A DNA stretch of 64,000 nucleotides, from assembly GCA_919901855.1 (NCBI GenBank), contig CAKKQC010000019.1, positions 33,653 to 97,652 of the forward strand, written 5' to 3'. Origin of the DNA: a bacterium. GTDB taxonomy: Bacteria; Oederibacteriota; CAKKQC01. Position 1 is the first letter of the stretch, and each line of letters opens with the position of its first letter. Below are positions 15,308-22,677 of the stretch, in pieces. A model generated the notes under the pieces. It did not search any database, was not told the origin of the DNA, and saw only the letters and a program-made list of their open reading frames with translations. The translations under genes were made by a program, and so were the position numbers.

Positions 15308-15748
15308 TCAGCGCCCGATGTCGAGCGCGCTTGTCGCCATGGCCTTGGCCGCGCCAATCGCCGCCACGTTCGCCTCGTAGGCGCGGGTGGCCGCCATGAG
15401 ATCAACCATTTCCGTCACCACGTTCACGTTAGGCATCGAAACATACCCCGTCGCGTCCGCGTCCGGATGCCCCGGATCGTATACGCGCTTGAAAGCGGAG
15501 GGATCCCCCTGGATTCCCACCACCCGGACACCGCGCCCGCGGAACGGCGGGTCGGATTCGATGCCCGGATACATCCACTGCACCTGCTCGCCCCGCGGCG
15601 CGAACACGACTTCCTGCCGGCGGTAGGGGCCGCCCTCGGCGGTCCGCGTCGTGTTCACGTTCGCGAGGTTGTTCGCGATCACGTCGAGCCGCAGCCGCTC
15701 GGCGGTGAGCGCCGATCCCGAGATCGCCATCGTGCGGAACAGTTCCAT
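15308..15748 (-). CDS. flgC: Flagellar basal-body rod protein FlgC
   Basis: FlgC is a proximal rod subunit. The 146-residue product starts 'MELFRTMAISGSALTAERLR' and has the rod/hook consensus 'LDVIANNLANVNTT' followed by 'GGPYRRQEVVF'. The C-terminal FlgC hallmark is 'GYVSMPNVNVVTEMVDLM', then 'AATRAYEANVAA'. It lies 3 bp after flgB and 16 bp before fliE. Confidence 0.97.
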   Translation of the reverse strand: MELFRTMAISGSALTAERLRLDVIANNLANVNTTRTAEGGPYRRQEVVFAPRGEQVQWMYPGIESDPPFRGRGVRVVGIQGDPSAFKRVYDPGHPDADATGYVSMPNVNVVTEMVDLMAATRAYEANVAAIGAAKAMATSALDIGR

Positions 15749-15751
15749 GCG

Positions 15752-16180
15752 TTACGCTCCTGTGATCGCGGTGCGCAGTTGCGCCAGTTGCATGCGCACG
15801 ATCTGCGCCAGCGACTGGTAGAGCACCGTGTTCTCGGTTAGTTTGACCATCTCGGCATCCAGATCCACGTTGTTCCCGTCCGGCCGCAGCGACGTCTCCG
15901 CTCGGACGACGGTGCCCGCCTGCACGTCCTCGAGCCGCGGGACGTCCCCGATCGCGATGTGTTTGGGGTCCGTCACCGCGCCGGAGAGCGCGTCACGGGC
16001 GCCGCCCTGCGCCCGGAGCGCGGCCGCGAGCCGGTCGGAGAACAAGACCTCGGTCCGCTTGAACCCCGGGGTGTCCACGTTCGCCAGGTTGTGCGCCGTC
16101 ACCTCCGCCTGGAGCCGCGAGGCGGCCAGCGCGTTGGTGATGACGGACATCGAGGTCGAGGAGAAGAGCCGGTCGATCAT
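15752..16180 (-). CDS. flgB: Flagellar basal-body rod protein FlgB
   Basis: FlgB is the innermost rod subunit. The 142-residue product has 'LAASRLQAEVTAHNLANVDT' and 'PGFKRTEVLF' near the N-terminus. At the C-terminus it has 'NNVDLDAEMVKLTENTVLYQ' and 'SLAQIVRMQLAQLRTAI', the usual FlgB ends. The start codon at 16180 overlaps the stop of the upstream regulator gene (ATGA), which makes translational coupling likely and fixes the start. Confidence 0.96.
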   Translation of the reverse strand: MIDRLFSSTSMSVITNALAASRLQAEVTAHNLANVDTPGFKRTEVLFSDRLAAALRAQGGARDALSGAVTDPKHIAIGDVPRLEDVQAGTVVRAETSLRPDGNNVDLDAEMVKLTENTVLYQSLAQIVRMQLAQLRTAITGA

Positions 16181-16431
16181 GTATGCCCTCCGTTCAACTG
16201 GCGGTTCATGACGAGCAGGGCCTTGACCCCGCGCAGGCTGATCCCGCGACCCGAGTACCGCTGGATCCACCGGCACCGTTCGAGGTCGGCGGGACGGAAG
16301 AGCCGGGAGCGGTTCTTCCCGAAGCGCTGAAGCTTGATGATCCCGGCGCGCTCCCAATTCCGGAGCGTCTGCTCGTGGAGGTGGAGCTTCCGGGCGGCTT
16401 CCTTGATGGTGTAGATCACTTCTGTAGCCAT
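16177..16431 (-). CDS. MerR/HspR-like HTH regulator heading the flagellar operon
   Basis: This 84-residue protein is a minimal MerR-type winged helix-turn-helix. 'YTIKEAARKLHLHEQTLRNW' matches the HTH, 'ERAGIIKLQRFGKNRSRLF' matches the wing, and 'RPADLERCRWIQRYSGRGIS' followed by 'LRGVKALLVM' matches the HspR-like recognition region. There is no C-terminal effector or coiled-coil domain. It overlaps flgB by 4 bp (ATGA) and follows a sigma70-like promoter, so it is the first cistron of the flagellar operon and is probably co-expressed with it. It may regulate that operon or itself; this is inferred from position only. The ATG has no strong ribosome-binding site; the nearest AAGGAG lies 18 nt upstream. 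Confidence 0.88.
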   Translation of the reverse strand: MATEVIYTIKEAARKLHLHEQTLRNWERAGIIKLQRFGKNRSRLFRPADLERCRWIQRYSGRGISLRGVKALLVMNRQLNGGHT

Positions 16432-16467
16432 CTCGCGCTGTGGTCGAGACTCCTTCCCCTTCGAGAA

Positions 16468-16497
16468 ATTGTAGCAACCGTCAATCGGTTCTGTAAA
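16468..16497 (-). promoter_or_regulatory. Sigma70-type promoter of the flagellar operon
   Basis: On the minus strand TTTACA (16492-16497) and TACAAT (16468-16473) each match the -35 and -10 consensus at 5 of 6 positions, with an 18-bp spacer. The element lies 37-66 bp upstream of the MerR-like gene's ATG. It fits a housekeeping-sigma promoter driving the regulator and the flagellar genes behind it. The surrounding region is noticeably less GC-rich than the genes. Confidence 0.65.
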
Positions 16498-16715
16498 ACA
16501 GCTACGAAAACCATTATCAAGGCGCCTCCGTCGAACAGCGCGTTTTGCGAGGGCTCCCCCGGCAGGTGGCCTGGCCCTCCTTGTTGAATGGAACCACGCG
16601 TTTGGCCATCCCGCAAGGCCCCCCCGGAACCGAAAAGCTTGCTGGAGGCTCATTTCGTGGCCCGAAAGGGGTGTCCTGCTCGATTTTGCAGCGCTCCCCC
16701 GCTTACGGGCAGAGG

Positions 16716-16734
16716 CTCAGCCTCGGCGGCTGAG
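16716..16734 (-). terminator. Hairpin spanning the rhaA stop codon
   Basis: CTCAGCC at 16716-16722 pairs with GGCTGAG at 16728-16734 around a 5-base loop, and it includes the rhaA stop codon. A second small CCCG/CGGG hairpin follows downstream. No U tract is present, so termination here is uncertain. Confidence 0.3.
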
Positions 16735-17994
16735 GATCTCCCGTTCGTAGGTGCGGATGGCCGCAATCCAGTCCTGGCCCGCGGGGACACCCTGAAGCTC
16801 GCAATGGCGGTCCCAGACGGCCCCAAACGGCATCGTTTTGGCCGTTTCGAGGAGCGCGAGCCGGCCGAACATGTCGCCAGCGGCCTCGCACTCACGAATG
16901 CGAGCTCCGGGCTCGAGGAGCGCCAGCAGGAGGCCCTGCTGGACGGCCCTTGCTCCGGTCACCCAGGCGCCCACTCGATTGAGACTCGCGTCGAAGTAGT
17001 CGAGCGCGAGCACGACGCGGTCCAGTGCCCGCGCGCGTACGACTTCCTCCATGACGGCCCGGATCTCGTCGTTCAACACGACCACGTGGTCGCTGTCCCA
17101 CCGCACACCGCGGCTCAGGTGCAGGAGCACCTTCGGAGAGAATTGGAGGACGGCCGAGATCTTGTCCGCCACGGACTCCGTCGGATGGTAATGCCCTAGG
17201 TCGAGGGTCGGCAGGAGGCCGTGCTGGAGCGCGTAGGCGAGGTAGAACTCGTGCGACCCCACAACGAAGGCCTCGGAGCCGATGCCGAAGAGCTTGCCCT
17301 CGATCGCATCGACCAGGAGCTTCGCGTCCTGGCGGTCCGCGTAGATCGCGTCGAGTGATTCCTTCAACCAGGCCCGCCGCTGAAACCGGTCCGCGGGATG
17401 ATCCTTGCTCCCATCCGGAATCCAGAGGTTGTGCACACACGCGCTCCCCAGCTCGCGCCCCATCGCGGCCCCGATCGTCCGGCAACGGCGCACGTGCTCG
17501 ACCCAGAAGGCACGTATCTTGGGATCGGCGTTCGCGAGCGTGAACCCGTCGGCCGCCTCCGGGTGGGAGAAGCAGGTGGCGTTGAAGTCGAGCCCGTACT
17601 TCTTCGCCTTCGCCCACGCGATCCAGCCCGCGAAATGCTCGGGGCTGATGGCGTCACGGTCAACGGCCTTCCCTCCGAACTCGCCGTACATGGCGTGGAG
17701 GTTGACCCGGTGCGGACCCGGGATCAGCGAGAGCGCGCGGTCGAGGTCGGCCCGGAGCTCGTCCGGCGTCCGCGCGCGGCCGGGATAGTTGCCGGTTACC
17801 GCGAGCCCGCCGCCGCCGTCGAGCGTCGCGCCCGCCCGCTCGAACCCGCCCACGTCGTCGCCCTGCCAACAGTGAATCGAGAGCGGGAGGCGGGCGAGCG
17901 CGGCGAGGGCGGCGTCGGTGTCGACGCCCATCTCGGCGGCGTACCGGTCTCGAGCCTCCGCGTGTCGGCGCCCGACTTCCCCTGCATCCTTCAT
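16717..17994 (-). CDS. rhaA: L-rhamnose isomerase
   Basis: RhaA converts L-rhamnose to L-rhamnulose with divalent metals in a TIM-barrel fold. The 425-residue product matches the family over its full length. It has '[17 protein letters not shown]' near the N-terminus, '[20 protein letters not shown]', '[20 protein letters not shown]' and 'IWIPDG'-type sequence ('[16 protein letters not shown]'). It also has '[20 protein letters not shown]', '[20 protein letters not shown]', '[16 protein letters not shown]' and a C-terminus ending '[10 protein letters not shown]'. No kinase, aldolase, transporter or regulator of rhamnose metabolism adjoins it, so it is an orphan step here. It follows the DUF2283 gene by 26 bp and lies between a toxin-antitoxin-like patch and the flagellar operon. 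Confidence 0.96.
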   Translation of the reverse strand: MKDAGEVGRRHAEARDRYAAEMGVDTDAALAALARLPLSIHCWQGDDVGGFERAGATLDGGGGLAVTGNYPGRARTPDELRADLDRALSLIPGPHRVNLHAMYGEFGGKAVDRDAISPEHFAGWIAWAKAKKYGLDFNATCFSHPEAADGFTLANADPKIRAFWVEHVRRCRTIGAAMGRELGSACVHNLWIPDGSKDHPADRFQRRAWLKESLDAIYADRQDAKLLVDAIEGKLFGIGSEAFVVGSHEFYLAYALQHGLLPTLDLGHYHPTESVADKISAVLQFSPKVLLHLSRGVRWDSDHVVVLNDEIRAVMEEVVRARALDRVVLALDYFDASLNRVGAWVTGARAVQQGLLLALLEPGARIRECEAAGDMFGRLALLETAKTMPFGAVWDRHCELQGVPAGQDWIAAIRTYEREILSRRG

Positions 17995-18020
17995 TTCCCT
18001 GCCCGCCAGCGCAAGGGCCG

Positions 18021-18245
18021 CTAGGCCAGCGGCTTCGCGGGAACGAGCCCCTGGGGAAGGGCCTGAGCCTCTATGCGCGTAAGGTCGACGATCTTGCTTG
18101 CATGGTCGATGTCGATGCCGACGATCAGTCCATTCTCGTCAAAGTCCACGGCGACTCCGGGGGCGACATCCACGGTCGTTGCGCTGGCTCGCTCCGACAA
18201 ATCAATGTAGAGCGAATCCGTTTCCGCGTAGTAGTTGAAGGTCAT
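18021..18245 (-). CDS. DUF2283 family protein (probable antitoxin-like)
   Basis: This 74-residue protein has the compact DUF2283 pattern: '[14 protein letters not shown]', then '[20 protein letters not shown]' and 'DIDHASKI'. DUF2283 proteins are small, of unknown biochemical function, and are often paired with a DUF4258-type partner in modules that resemble toxin-antitoxin systems. Here its ATG overlaps the stop of such a partner by 4 bp (ATGA). The antitoxin role is inferred from this pairing, not shown by the sequence. Confidence 0.85.
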   Translation of the reverse strand: MTFNYYAETDSLYIDLSERASATTVDVAPGVAVDFDENGLIVGIDIDHASKIVDLTRIEAQALPQGLVPAKPLA

Positions 18246-18490
18246 CGTCCCACCCCCTTGAAGTCGCGGTCAGCGAAGGCATTGTGCACCGTCTCCCCAT
18301 CCTCCAGCGTGACCACACGTATATGCTTGCCGATCTCGGAGATGAATGTCCAGTGCCGAATACGGCCATCCTGCTGGACTTCCCTGCGCAATGGCTGCTG
18401 AATGGCCCGCTGGCAGTACTCCTTTCGCAGATAGGGGCGCTTCCGCAGAACCTGTTCTTCGAAGTACCTGGTCGTCTTCAGCGACGCCAC
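18242..18490 (-). CDS. DUF4258-like small protein (probable toxin-like partner)
   Basis: This 82-residue basic protein contains 'RKRPYLRKEYCQRAIQQPLR', then 'QQDGRIRHWTFISEIGKHIR' and 'VVTLEDGETVHNAFADRDF'. It resembles the DUF4258/BrnT-like small beta-sheet proteins that accompany DUF2283 genes. It is translationally coupled to the DUF2283 gene. If the pair is a toxin-antitoxin module, this is the likelier toxin because of its basic, RNase-like fold pattern. No catalytic residue assignment is possible by eye. Confidence 0.75.
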   Translation of the reverse strand: MASLKTTRYFEEQVLRKRPYLRKEYCQRAIQQPLRREVQQDGRIRHWTFISEIGKHIRVVTLEDGETVHNAFADRDFKGVGR

Positions 18491-18545
18491 CGCGTTCCAG
18501 TCCTCCCGACGAACCTCACCGCAGCCTCACGACCCGTCACAGCCC

Positions 18546-18797
18546 TTACGCATTCATCTCCCTGGCAAGATCCCCCGGCTCATACTGGAAGGGGCTGACC
18601 TTGAGCCGGTTGAGGGCCTCGAGGAACTCCACCCGGCTCAGGCCGGCCAGCTCGGTCGCCTTGGCCTGCGACAGCATACCGGCCTCGAACCACTTGGCGG
18701 CCGCCGCCACCTTCATGTCGCGCGCGAGATCCTTCGGCCGCCGCCGCATGGCGGAAAATGCCGAATCCGGCAGCGATATCGTCACTTGAACGCTCAT
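18546..18797 (-). CDS. UPF0175 family antitoxin-like protein
   Basis: This 83-residue protein begins 'MSVQVTISLPDSAFSAMRRR'. It continues with 'MKVAAAAKWFEAGMLSQAKA' and 'TELAGLSRVEFLEALNRLKV', followed by 'SPFQYEPGDLAREM', the UPF0175 pattern. That pattern combines a ribbon-like N-terminus with a helix-turn-helix-like segment. UPF0175 genes commonly sit beside a PIN-domain or DUF3368 toxin, but none follows here. The ATG at 18797 has a GGAG-type site upstream. Confidence 0.88.
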   Translation of the reverse strand: MSVQVTISLPDSAFSAMRRRPKDLARDMKVAAAAKWFEAGMLSQAKATELAGLSRVEFLEALNRLKVSPFQYEPGDLAREMNA

Positions 18798-19000
18798 GGA
18801 TTCCTTGTGTCTCCTCTTCAGAGGGTACCACAACCGCGCCGGATCGCGCGCCCTTATCGCAGCCCCGTTCGAAGCCCCCGCACCTGCCGACACATCCAGA
18901 ATCCAATGGGAATGACGGAAGGTAGGCTGCTTCCCGACGCCCCGGCCAGTCGTCACCCCCCAGACGTACCGTTAGTGTCCCGTCGTGGCTCGTGGGGGTC

Positions 19001-19065
19001 GTTTACCCGGGGTTGGGGTGGGCGCGCGCGCCCCAAGGCGTAGGCCCCGCCCCCGGCGGGTAAAC
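19001..19065. repeat. Nested inverted repeat, possible MITE or IS-end remnant
   Basis: GTTTACCCG at 19001-19009 is exactly complementary to CGGGTAAAC at 19057-19065. Inside it TTGGGG (19013-19018) pairs with CCCCAA (19031-19036), followed by a G/C-only alternating tract. No transposase gene is near. It could be a mobile-element end, a repetitive extragenic palindrome or a structured RNA. Confidence 0.55.
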
Positions 19066-19163
19066 ACTGTGGACCCTACATTGAACCCTACACCCCCGAC
19101 GCGTCGTGGCCCCGGGTGTCCTCAGCTGGCCGACGGCCTCGCGGTCGTCCCGCCACAAACACA

Positions 19164-19199
19164 AGGGCTGCACGAGCCGGATACAGCCCATGCAGCCCT
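19164..19199 (-). terminator. Terminator-like hairpin after bamA
   Basis: AGGGCTGCA at 19164-19172 is exactly complementary to TGCAGCCCT at 19191-19199, with an 18-base loop. On the transcribed strand the stem is followed by TGTGTTTGTG. It lies 45 bp after the bamA stop and probably ends the hisS-to-bamA transcription unit. Confidence 0.6.
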
Positions 19200-19244
19200 A
19201 AGCACCTTTCCGTTGTCGTCTGCAAAACCCTAGCGTTCTACGGC

Positions 19245-21863
19245 TTAGAAAATATTGCCGATGTTGAAGTGGAGCTTGCCGTTCGGCGGGGGGTTGTACT
19301 CTTTCGTGAGCCCCCAGCCGTAGTCGAGCCGGATCACGATGATCGTGCCGGGCACCGTGAGCCGAATGCCGAACCCCGCGCTCGTCGCGAGCGAGTTGAA
19401 CCGGTCCTTGAAGCCCTGCTGCGTCATCGGGAAGTCCGGCCACGTGTAGCCCGCATCGTAGAACGGCGCGGCGATGGTGAGGACGCGCGAGACGAGGGGC
19501 CACTTGACCTCGGCGTTGAACTGGACCTCCGCGCGTCCGCCCGTCGGCCGCAGGATGCCCTGCGAGTCCGCCGCCCTCGGCCCCAGCTCCCGTTCCGGGT
19601 AGCCCCGGATCGAGTCGGTCCCGCCGAGGAAGAACCGCTCGAATATGGGCACGTCCTGGCCGTCGAATCCCCACCCGCGGCCCACGAGTCCGTGCAGGGC
19701 CAGGCTCGGCCGCAGGAGGAGCTTCACGGGCGAGGGCTGGAAGTAGCTCACGTCGTACGTGACCTTGTAGAACTTCGTGTCGCCGCCCAGGAACTTCATC
19801 CCCGCGCCCGGCCACGGGCCGCCCGCGACCTGCCCCACCAGCCGCTGCCACACACCGGAGAGCGGGTCGAAGATGTTGTCCCGCGTGTCGTAGGTCACCG
19901 TCATGCTCGGCGAGCTCGTGGCCTGGGCCTTCGGGGACACCCCGAGGGCGACGAGATCCGCCTCCGTCTGTCCCGGCAGCGGGCTGACCTTGTGAACCTC
20001 GTATTTGTATCCCAGCGCGACCTTCCAGCGCTTGTTCGGGAACCGGTAGCCGAACTCCATCGACCCGCCCGTGGACTGGTCCTCGAACGTGTTCGGGAGC
20101 TCCCGGTTCGTATCCCAGAAGCCCAGCCCCAGCGAAATCTTCGTGTCGAGGAACCAGGGGTCGAAGTAGTCGAGCTGGAGGTTCCGGCGCTTCTGCCCGA
20201 TCTCCCACTCCGCGCTGATCCGGATGCCGAGCCCGAACAGGTTCGCCTTCGTGAGCTGGAGGAAGCCCACGAAGCCGTACTGCGAGCTGTAGCCGCCGCC
20301 GAGGCTGACGGTTCCCGTCTGGCGCTCCTTGACCTCGAAGATCAGGTTCTCGCGTCCCGCCTTGAACGACGGCTCGGTGTAGACCCGGACGTCCTCGAAG
20401 AAGCCCAGGTTGTATATGTTCTCCTGGCTGCGCCGGATGAGCTTCGTGTCGAAGGTCTTGCCCGGCTCGAGGCCCGGCTCGAGCTCGCGCAGGATGATCT
20501 TCTCCTTCGTCTCCTCGTTACCCCGGATCAGGATCCGGTCGACGATGGCCTGGTCGCCCTCGTGGAACCGGAGCACGACGTCGGCCTCCCCCTTGGCGTC
20601 GTCGAAGACGAAGTCGGGGATGATGTTGGCGTATATGTACCCCCGGCTGGTGTACATTTCCCGCATTCCCGCGATCCCGGCGTCCAGCCTGCGCTGGGAC
20701 AGCTTGGCGCCCGGCTCGAGATCGAGCTTGTCCTTCAGCTCGGCCTCCGTGAACATCGCGTTCCCGTCGAGCCGGATCGACTTGACCGTGTAGGGCACCC
20801 CCTCCACGACCGTGAACTTGAGGATCACCTTCTCGGGCTTGGCGCCCGGCAGGACCTCCACCGAGATGACGCGGGCCTTCTGGTAGCCCTCGTCCTTGTA
20901 GTACTCGAGCAGGCGCCCCTTGTCCCCCTCCAACTCGTCCTTGAGGTACAGTCCGCTCTGGAAAAAAAAGGCCGCTTCCTTGTTCTTGAGCACCTTGCGG
21001 AGCGCGCTGTCAGGGAAGGTCTTGTTGCCCGTGAAAAGGATCTTCTCCACGTGCATCTTCTTGCCTTCGTTCACGGTGATGACGAGGTCCATCTTGCCCC
21101 GTTCCTTCTCCGCGGGCACGAGCTCGCTCCGAACCGTCGCGTCGGGGTACCCCTTCTCCCGGTACCCGCGCAGGAGGCGGTCCTCGCTGTCGTGCACGCG
21201 CACGGGATCGTAGCACTCCCCCTCCTTGACCGTGACCTTCTCCTTGAGATCCTTGTCCCCGAACTCGCGGGCGCCGACGTACCGGACCGCCCGCACGATC
21301 GGCCTTTCCTTGACCACGAACGTCACCCGGGCCCCGCCCTCGACGTCCGTCATCTCCACGGTGACGTCGTCGAACAACCCCATCTCCCAGATCGCCCTGA
21401 GATCCTCGCGGAGCCCCTCGCGGGTGGCCAGTGTCCCGATCCGGGTCTTGAGCCGCGCCGAGATGTCCGAGGGTTTCACGTTCACGGTCCCCTCGATCTG
21501 GATGGAGCGGACGATCCGCTCCTGGATAGGCATGCCGGAGGTCTCGTCCGTCCCCGACGGGACCCCGGTGGTCGCCGAGCCGGCGCGATCCGCTGCCACT
21601 CGCGCCACGGGCTGATTCGCCGGCTTCCCGGTGGTTGTCGCGGTCATCGGCGTCGTCTTCGACGTTGCCACCGGCTTCGTGGCAGTCGGAGCTTTCGGCG
21701 TCACCGTTGCCGGTGCAGGAGCCGCGGCAGGTTGGACCGGGGCAGGCTCAGCCGCCGGGGCTTCGTCGGTCGCAAGCGGGAGGTCGGGCTCGGACGCGGC
21801 GAAGCCCGGCGGGGCCCAGAGGACCCACCCGCAGGCGAGGAGGAGGCGGCCTGTATGGCTCAG
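19245..21863 (-). CDS. bamA: Outer membrane protein assembly factor BamA
   Basis: BamA inserts beta-barrel proteins into the outer membrane. The ORF shows five POTRA-like repeats (roughly residues 110-470 of the extended product) and a C-terminal 16-strand barrel. The barrel carries the conserved loop motif 'FFLGGTDSIRGYPERELGPR' and ends in Phe. The first canonical start in frame is GTG at 21704, but that would give no signal peptide. In the same frame upstream, codons from 21863 encode a convincing signal peptide ('LSHTGRLLLACGWVLW' then 'APPGFAA'), with only a CTG available as start before an in-frame TGA. I extended to 21863 on that basis; 21704 is the conservative start. A Pro/Ala/Thr-rich linker precedes the first POTRA. 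It overlaps the upstream cytochrome gene by no coding base. Confidence 0.9.
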   Translation of the reverse strand: MSHTGRLLLACGWVLWAPPGFAASEPDLPLATDEAPAAEPAPVQPAAAPAPATVTPKAPTATKPVATSKTTPMTATTTGKPANQPVARVAADRAGSATTGVPSGTDETSGMPIQERIVRSIQIEGTVNVKPSDISARLKTRIGTLATREGLREDLRAIWEMGLFDDVTVEMTDVEGGARVTFVVKERPIVRAVRYVGAREFGDKDLKEKVTVKEGECYDPVRVHDSEDRLLRGYREKGYPDATVRSELVPAEKERGKMDLVITVNEGKKMHVEKILFTGNKTFPDSALRKVLKNKEAAFFFQSGLYLKDELEGDKGRLLEYYKDEGYQKARVISVEVLPGAKPEKVILKFTVVEGVPYTVKSIRLDGNAMFTEAELKDKLDLEPGAKLSQRRLDAGIAGMREMYTSRGYIYANIIPDFVFDDAKGEADVVLRFHEGDQAIVDRILIRGNEETKEKIILRELEPGLEPGKTFDTKLIRRSQENIYNLGFFEDVRVYTEPSFKAGRENLIFEVKERQTGTVSLGGGYSSQYGFVGFLQLTKANLFGLGIRISAEWEIGQKRRNLQLDYFDPWFLDTKISLGLGFWDTNRELPNTFEDQSTGGSMEFGYRFPNKRWKVALGYKYEVHKVSPLPGQTEADLVALGVSPKAQATSSPSMTVTYDTRDNIFDPLSGVWQRLVGQVAGGPWPGAGMKFLGGDTKFYKVTYDVSYFQPSPVKLLLRPSLALHGLVGRGWGFDGQDVPIFERFFLGGTDSIRGYPERELGPRAADSQGILRPTGGRAEVQFNAEVKWPLVSRVLTIAAPFYDAGYTWPDFPMTQQGFKDRFNSLATSAGFGIRLTVPGTIIVIRLDYGWGLTKEYNPPPNGKLHFNIGNIF

Positions 21864-21870
21864 GGGCGCG

Positions 21871-22662
21871 CTACCTGGCCGGGAAGCCCTTGATGATCAG
21901 GTCGACGAGGGAGGCGACCTGGGCGTCGGTGAGCGGTCCGCCGTAGGCTTTCGCGTAGCCCGGCATCCGGGGATGACCGGTCCCCGCCGCGATCACCTGC
22001 GTGATGCCGGCCGGCGTCTTCACGGTCGTCGAGACCAGCCGCAGGGGAGGACCGATGATCTCCCGGTCGATCGCGATCCCCTGGCCCGAGGCGCCGTGAC
22101 AGGCCGAGCAGGCCGATGCGAAGAGCTTCGCGCCCTTCTGGGACGGCGATCCCGGCCCGTGGCACTTGAGGCAGGCCGCCTTCAACTCCAGCTTGGCCTC
22201 GGGCGGATGCGCCCGCTTCACGGGCGCCGGCGCCTTGGTCGACTCCCCCGGCACGGCCACCTGGGCCGAGATCTTGATCGGCAGGGTCGGCCGCTCCGGA
22301 TCGTTCGAGTGGATCGTGACGGTGCGGGTCACGGATTGCTTCTGGCCATGGGGGTTGAACGAGACGCGGAGGCGGCCGGTCTGCCCGGGATCGATCACGG
22401 AAGATTCCATCATGGCGGCCGTGCACCCGCAGGAGGTCGAGACGCGGGTGATCACGAGCGGCTTCGTGCCCGTATTCAGGACCTTGAACACGTGCTCCAC
22501 CGCACGATCCTGCGGTACCTGGCCGAACTGGTAGTCCACCTCGTCAACCGTGATCCGGGGTCCAGCCGCAGCGGCGGGCTCCGCGGCGCCCGTCCCGGCC
22601 GGAACCAGGGCCGACAGACCCATGGTCAGCCCCAAGGCGGCGATAAGTCTCATGGGGCGCAT
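21871..22662 (-). CDS. DUF1573 - c-type cytochrome fusion protein
   Basis: The 263-residue exported protein has a signal peptide (residues 1-27). A DUF1573 domain follows (about 36-135, with the 'TSCGCT' motif at 77-81) that resembles an immunoglobulin-like bacterial copper/periplasmic fold. A Pro-rich linker leads to a C-terminal cytochrome c region. That region has two CXXCH haem motifs, at 164-168 (CLKCH) and 185-189 (CSACH), and a Met at about 233 in 'HPRMPGYAKAYGG', a probable axial ligand. The gene lies between corC-like and bamA. A periplasmic electron-transfer role is likely; its partner is unknown. Fusion of DUF1573 to cytochrome c is uncommon in my experience. Confidence 0.85.
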   Translation of the reverse strand: MRPMRLIAALGLTMGLSALVPAGTGAAEPAAAAGPRITVDEVDYQFGQVPQDRAVEHVFKVLNTGTKPLVITRVSTSCGCTAAMMESSVIDPGQTGRLRVSFNPHGQKQSVTRTVTIHSNDPERPTLPIKISAQVAVPGESTKAPAPVKRAHPPEAKLELKAACLKCHGPGSPSQKGAKLFASACSACHGASGQGIAIDREIIGPPLRLVSTTVKTPAGITQVIAAGTGHPRMPGYAKAYGGPLTDAQVASLVDLIIKGFPAR

Positions 22663-22677
22663 TGTAACACGCGGGCT

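Larger units (their letters stand above)
18798..19244. other. 447-bp intergenic region with palindromes
   Basis: No open frame in this stretch looks like a protein. It contains the terminator-like hairpin at 19164-19199 and nested palindromes at 19001-19065. It also has a tandem pair of 12-base sequences at about 19073-19096 (10 of 12 identical) and two copies of CGTCGTGGC (18981-18989, 19102-19110). The rest shows nothing I can name. Confidence 0.6.

Noticed and set aside
18866..18880. tRNA-like T-arm (GTTCGAAGC) in the bamA-UPF0175 gap
   Set aside because: The flanking bases do not form a T stem, and no D or anticodon arm can be drawn.
19001..19065. Integron attC site
   Set aside because: The ends are inverted repeats, but they do not match the GTTRRRY/RYYYAAC core pattern, and no integron integrase or cassette gene is present.
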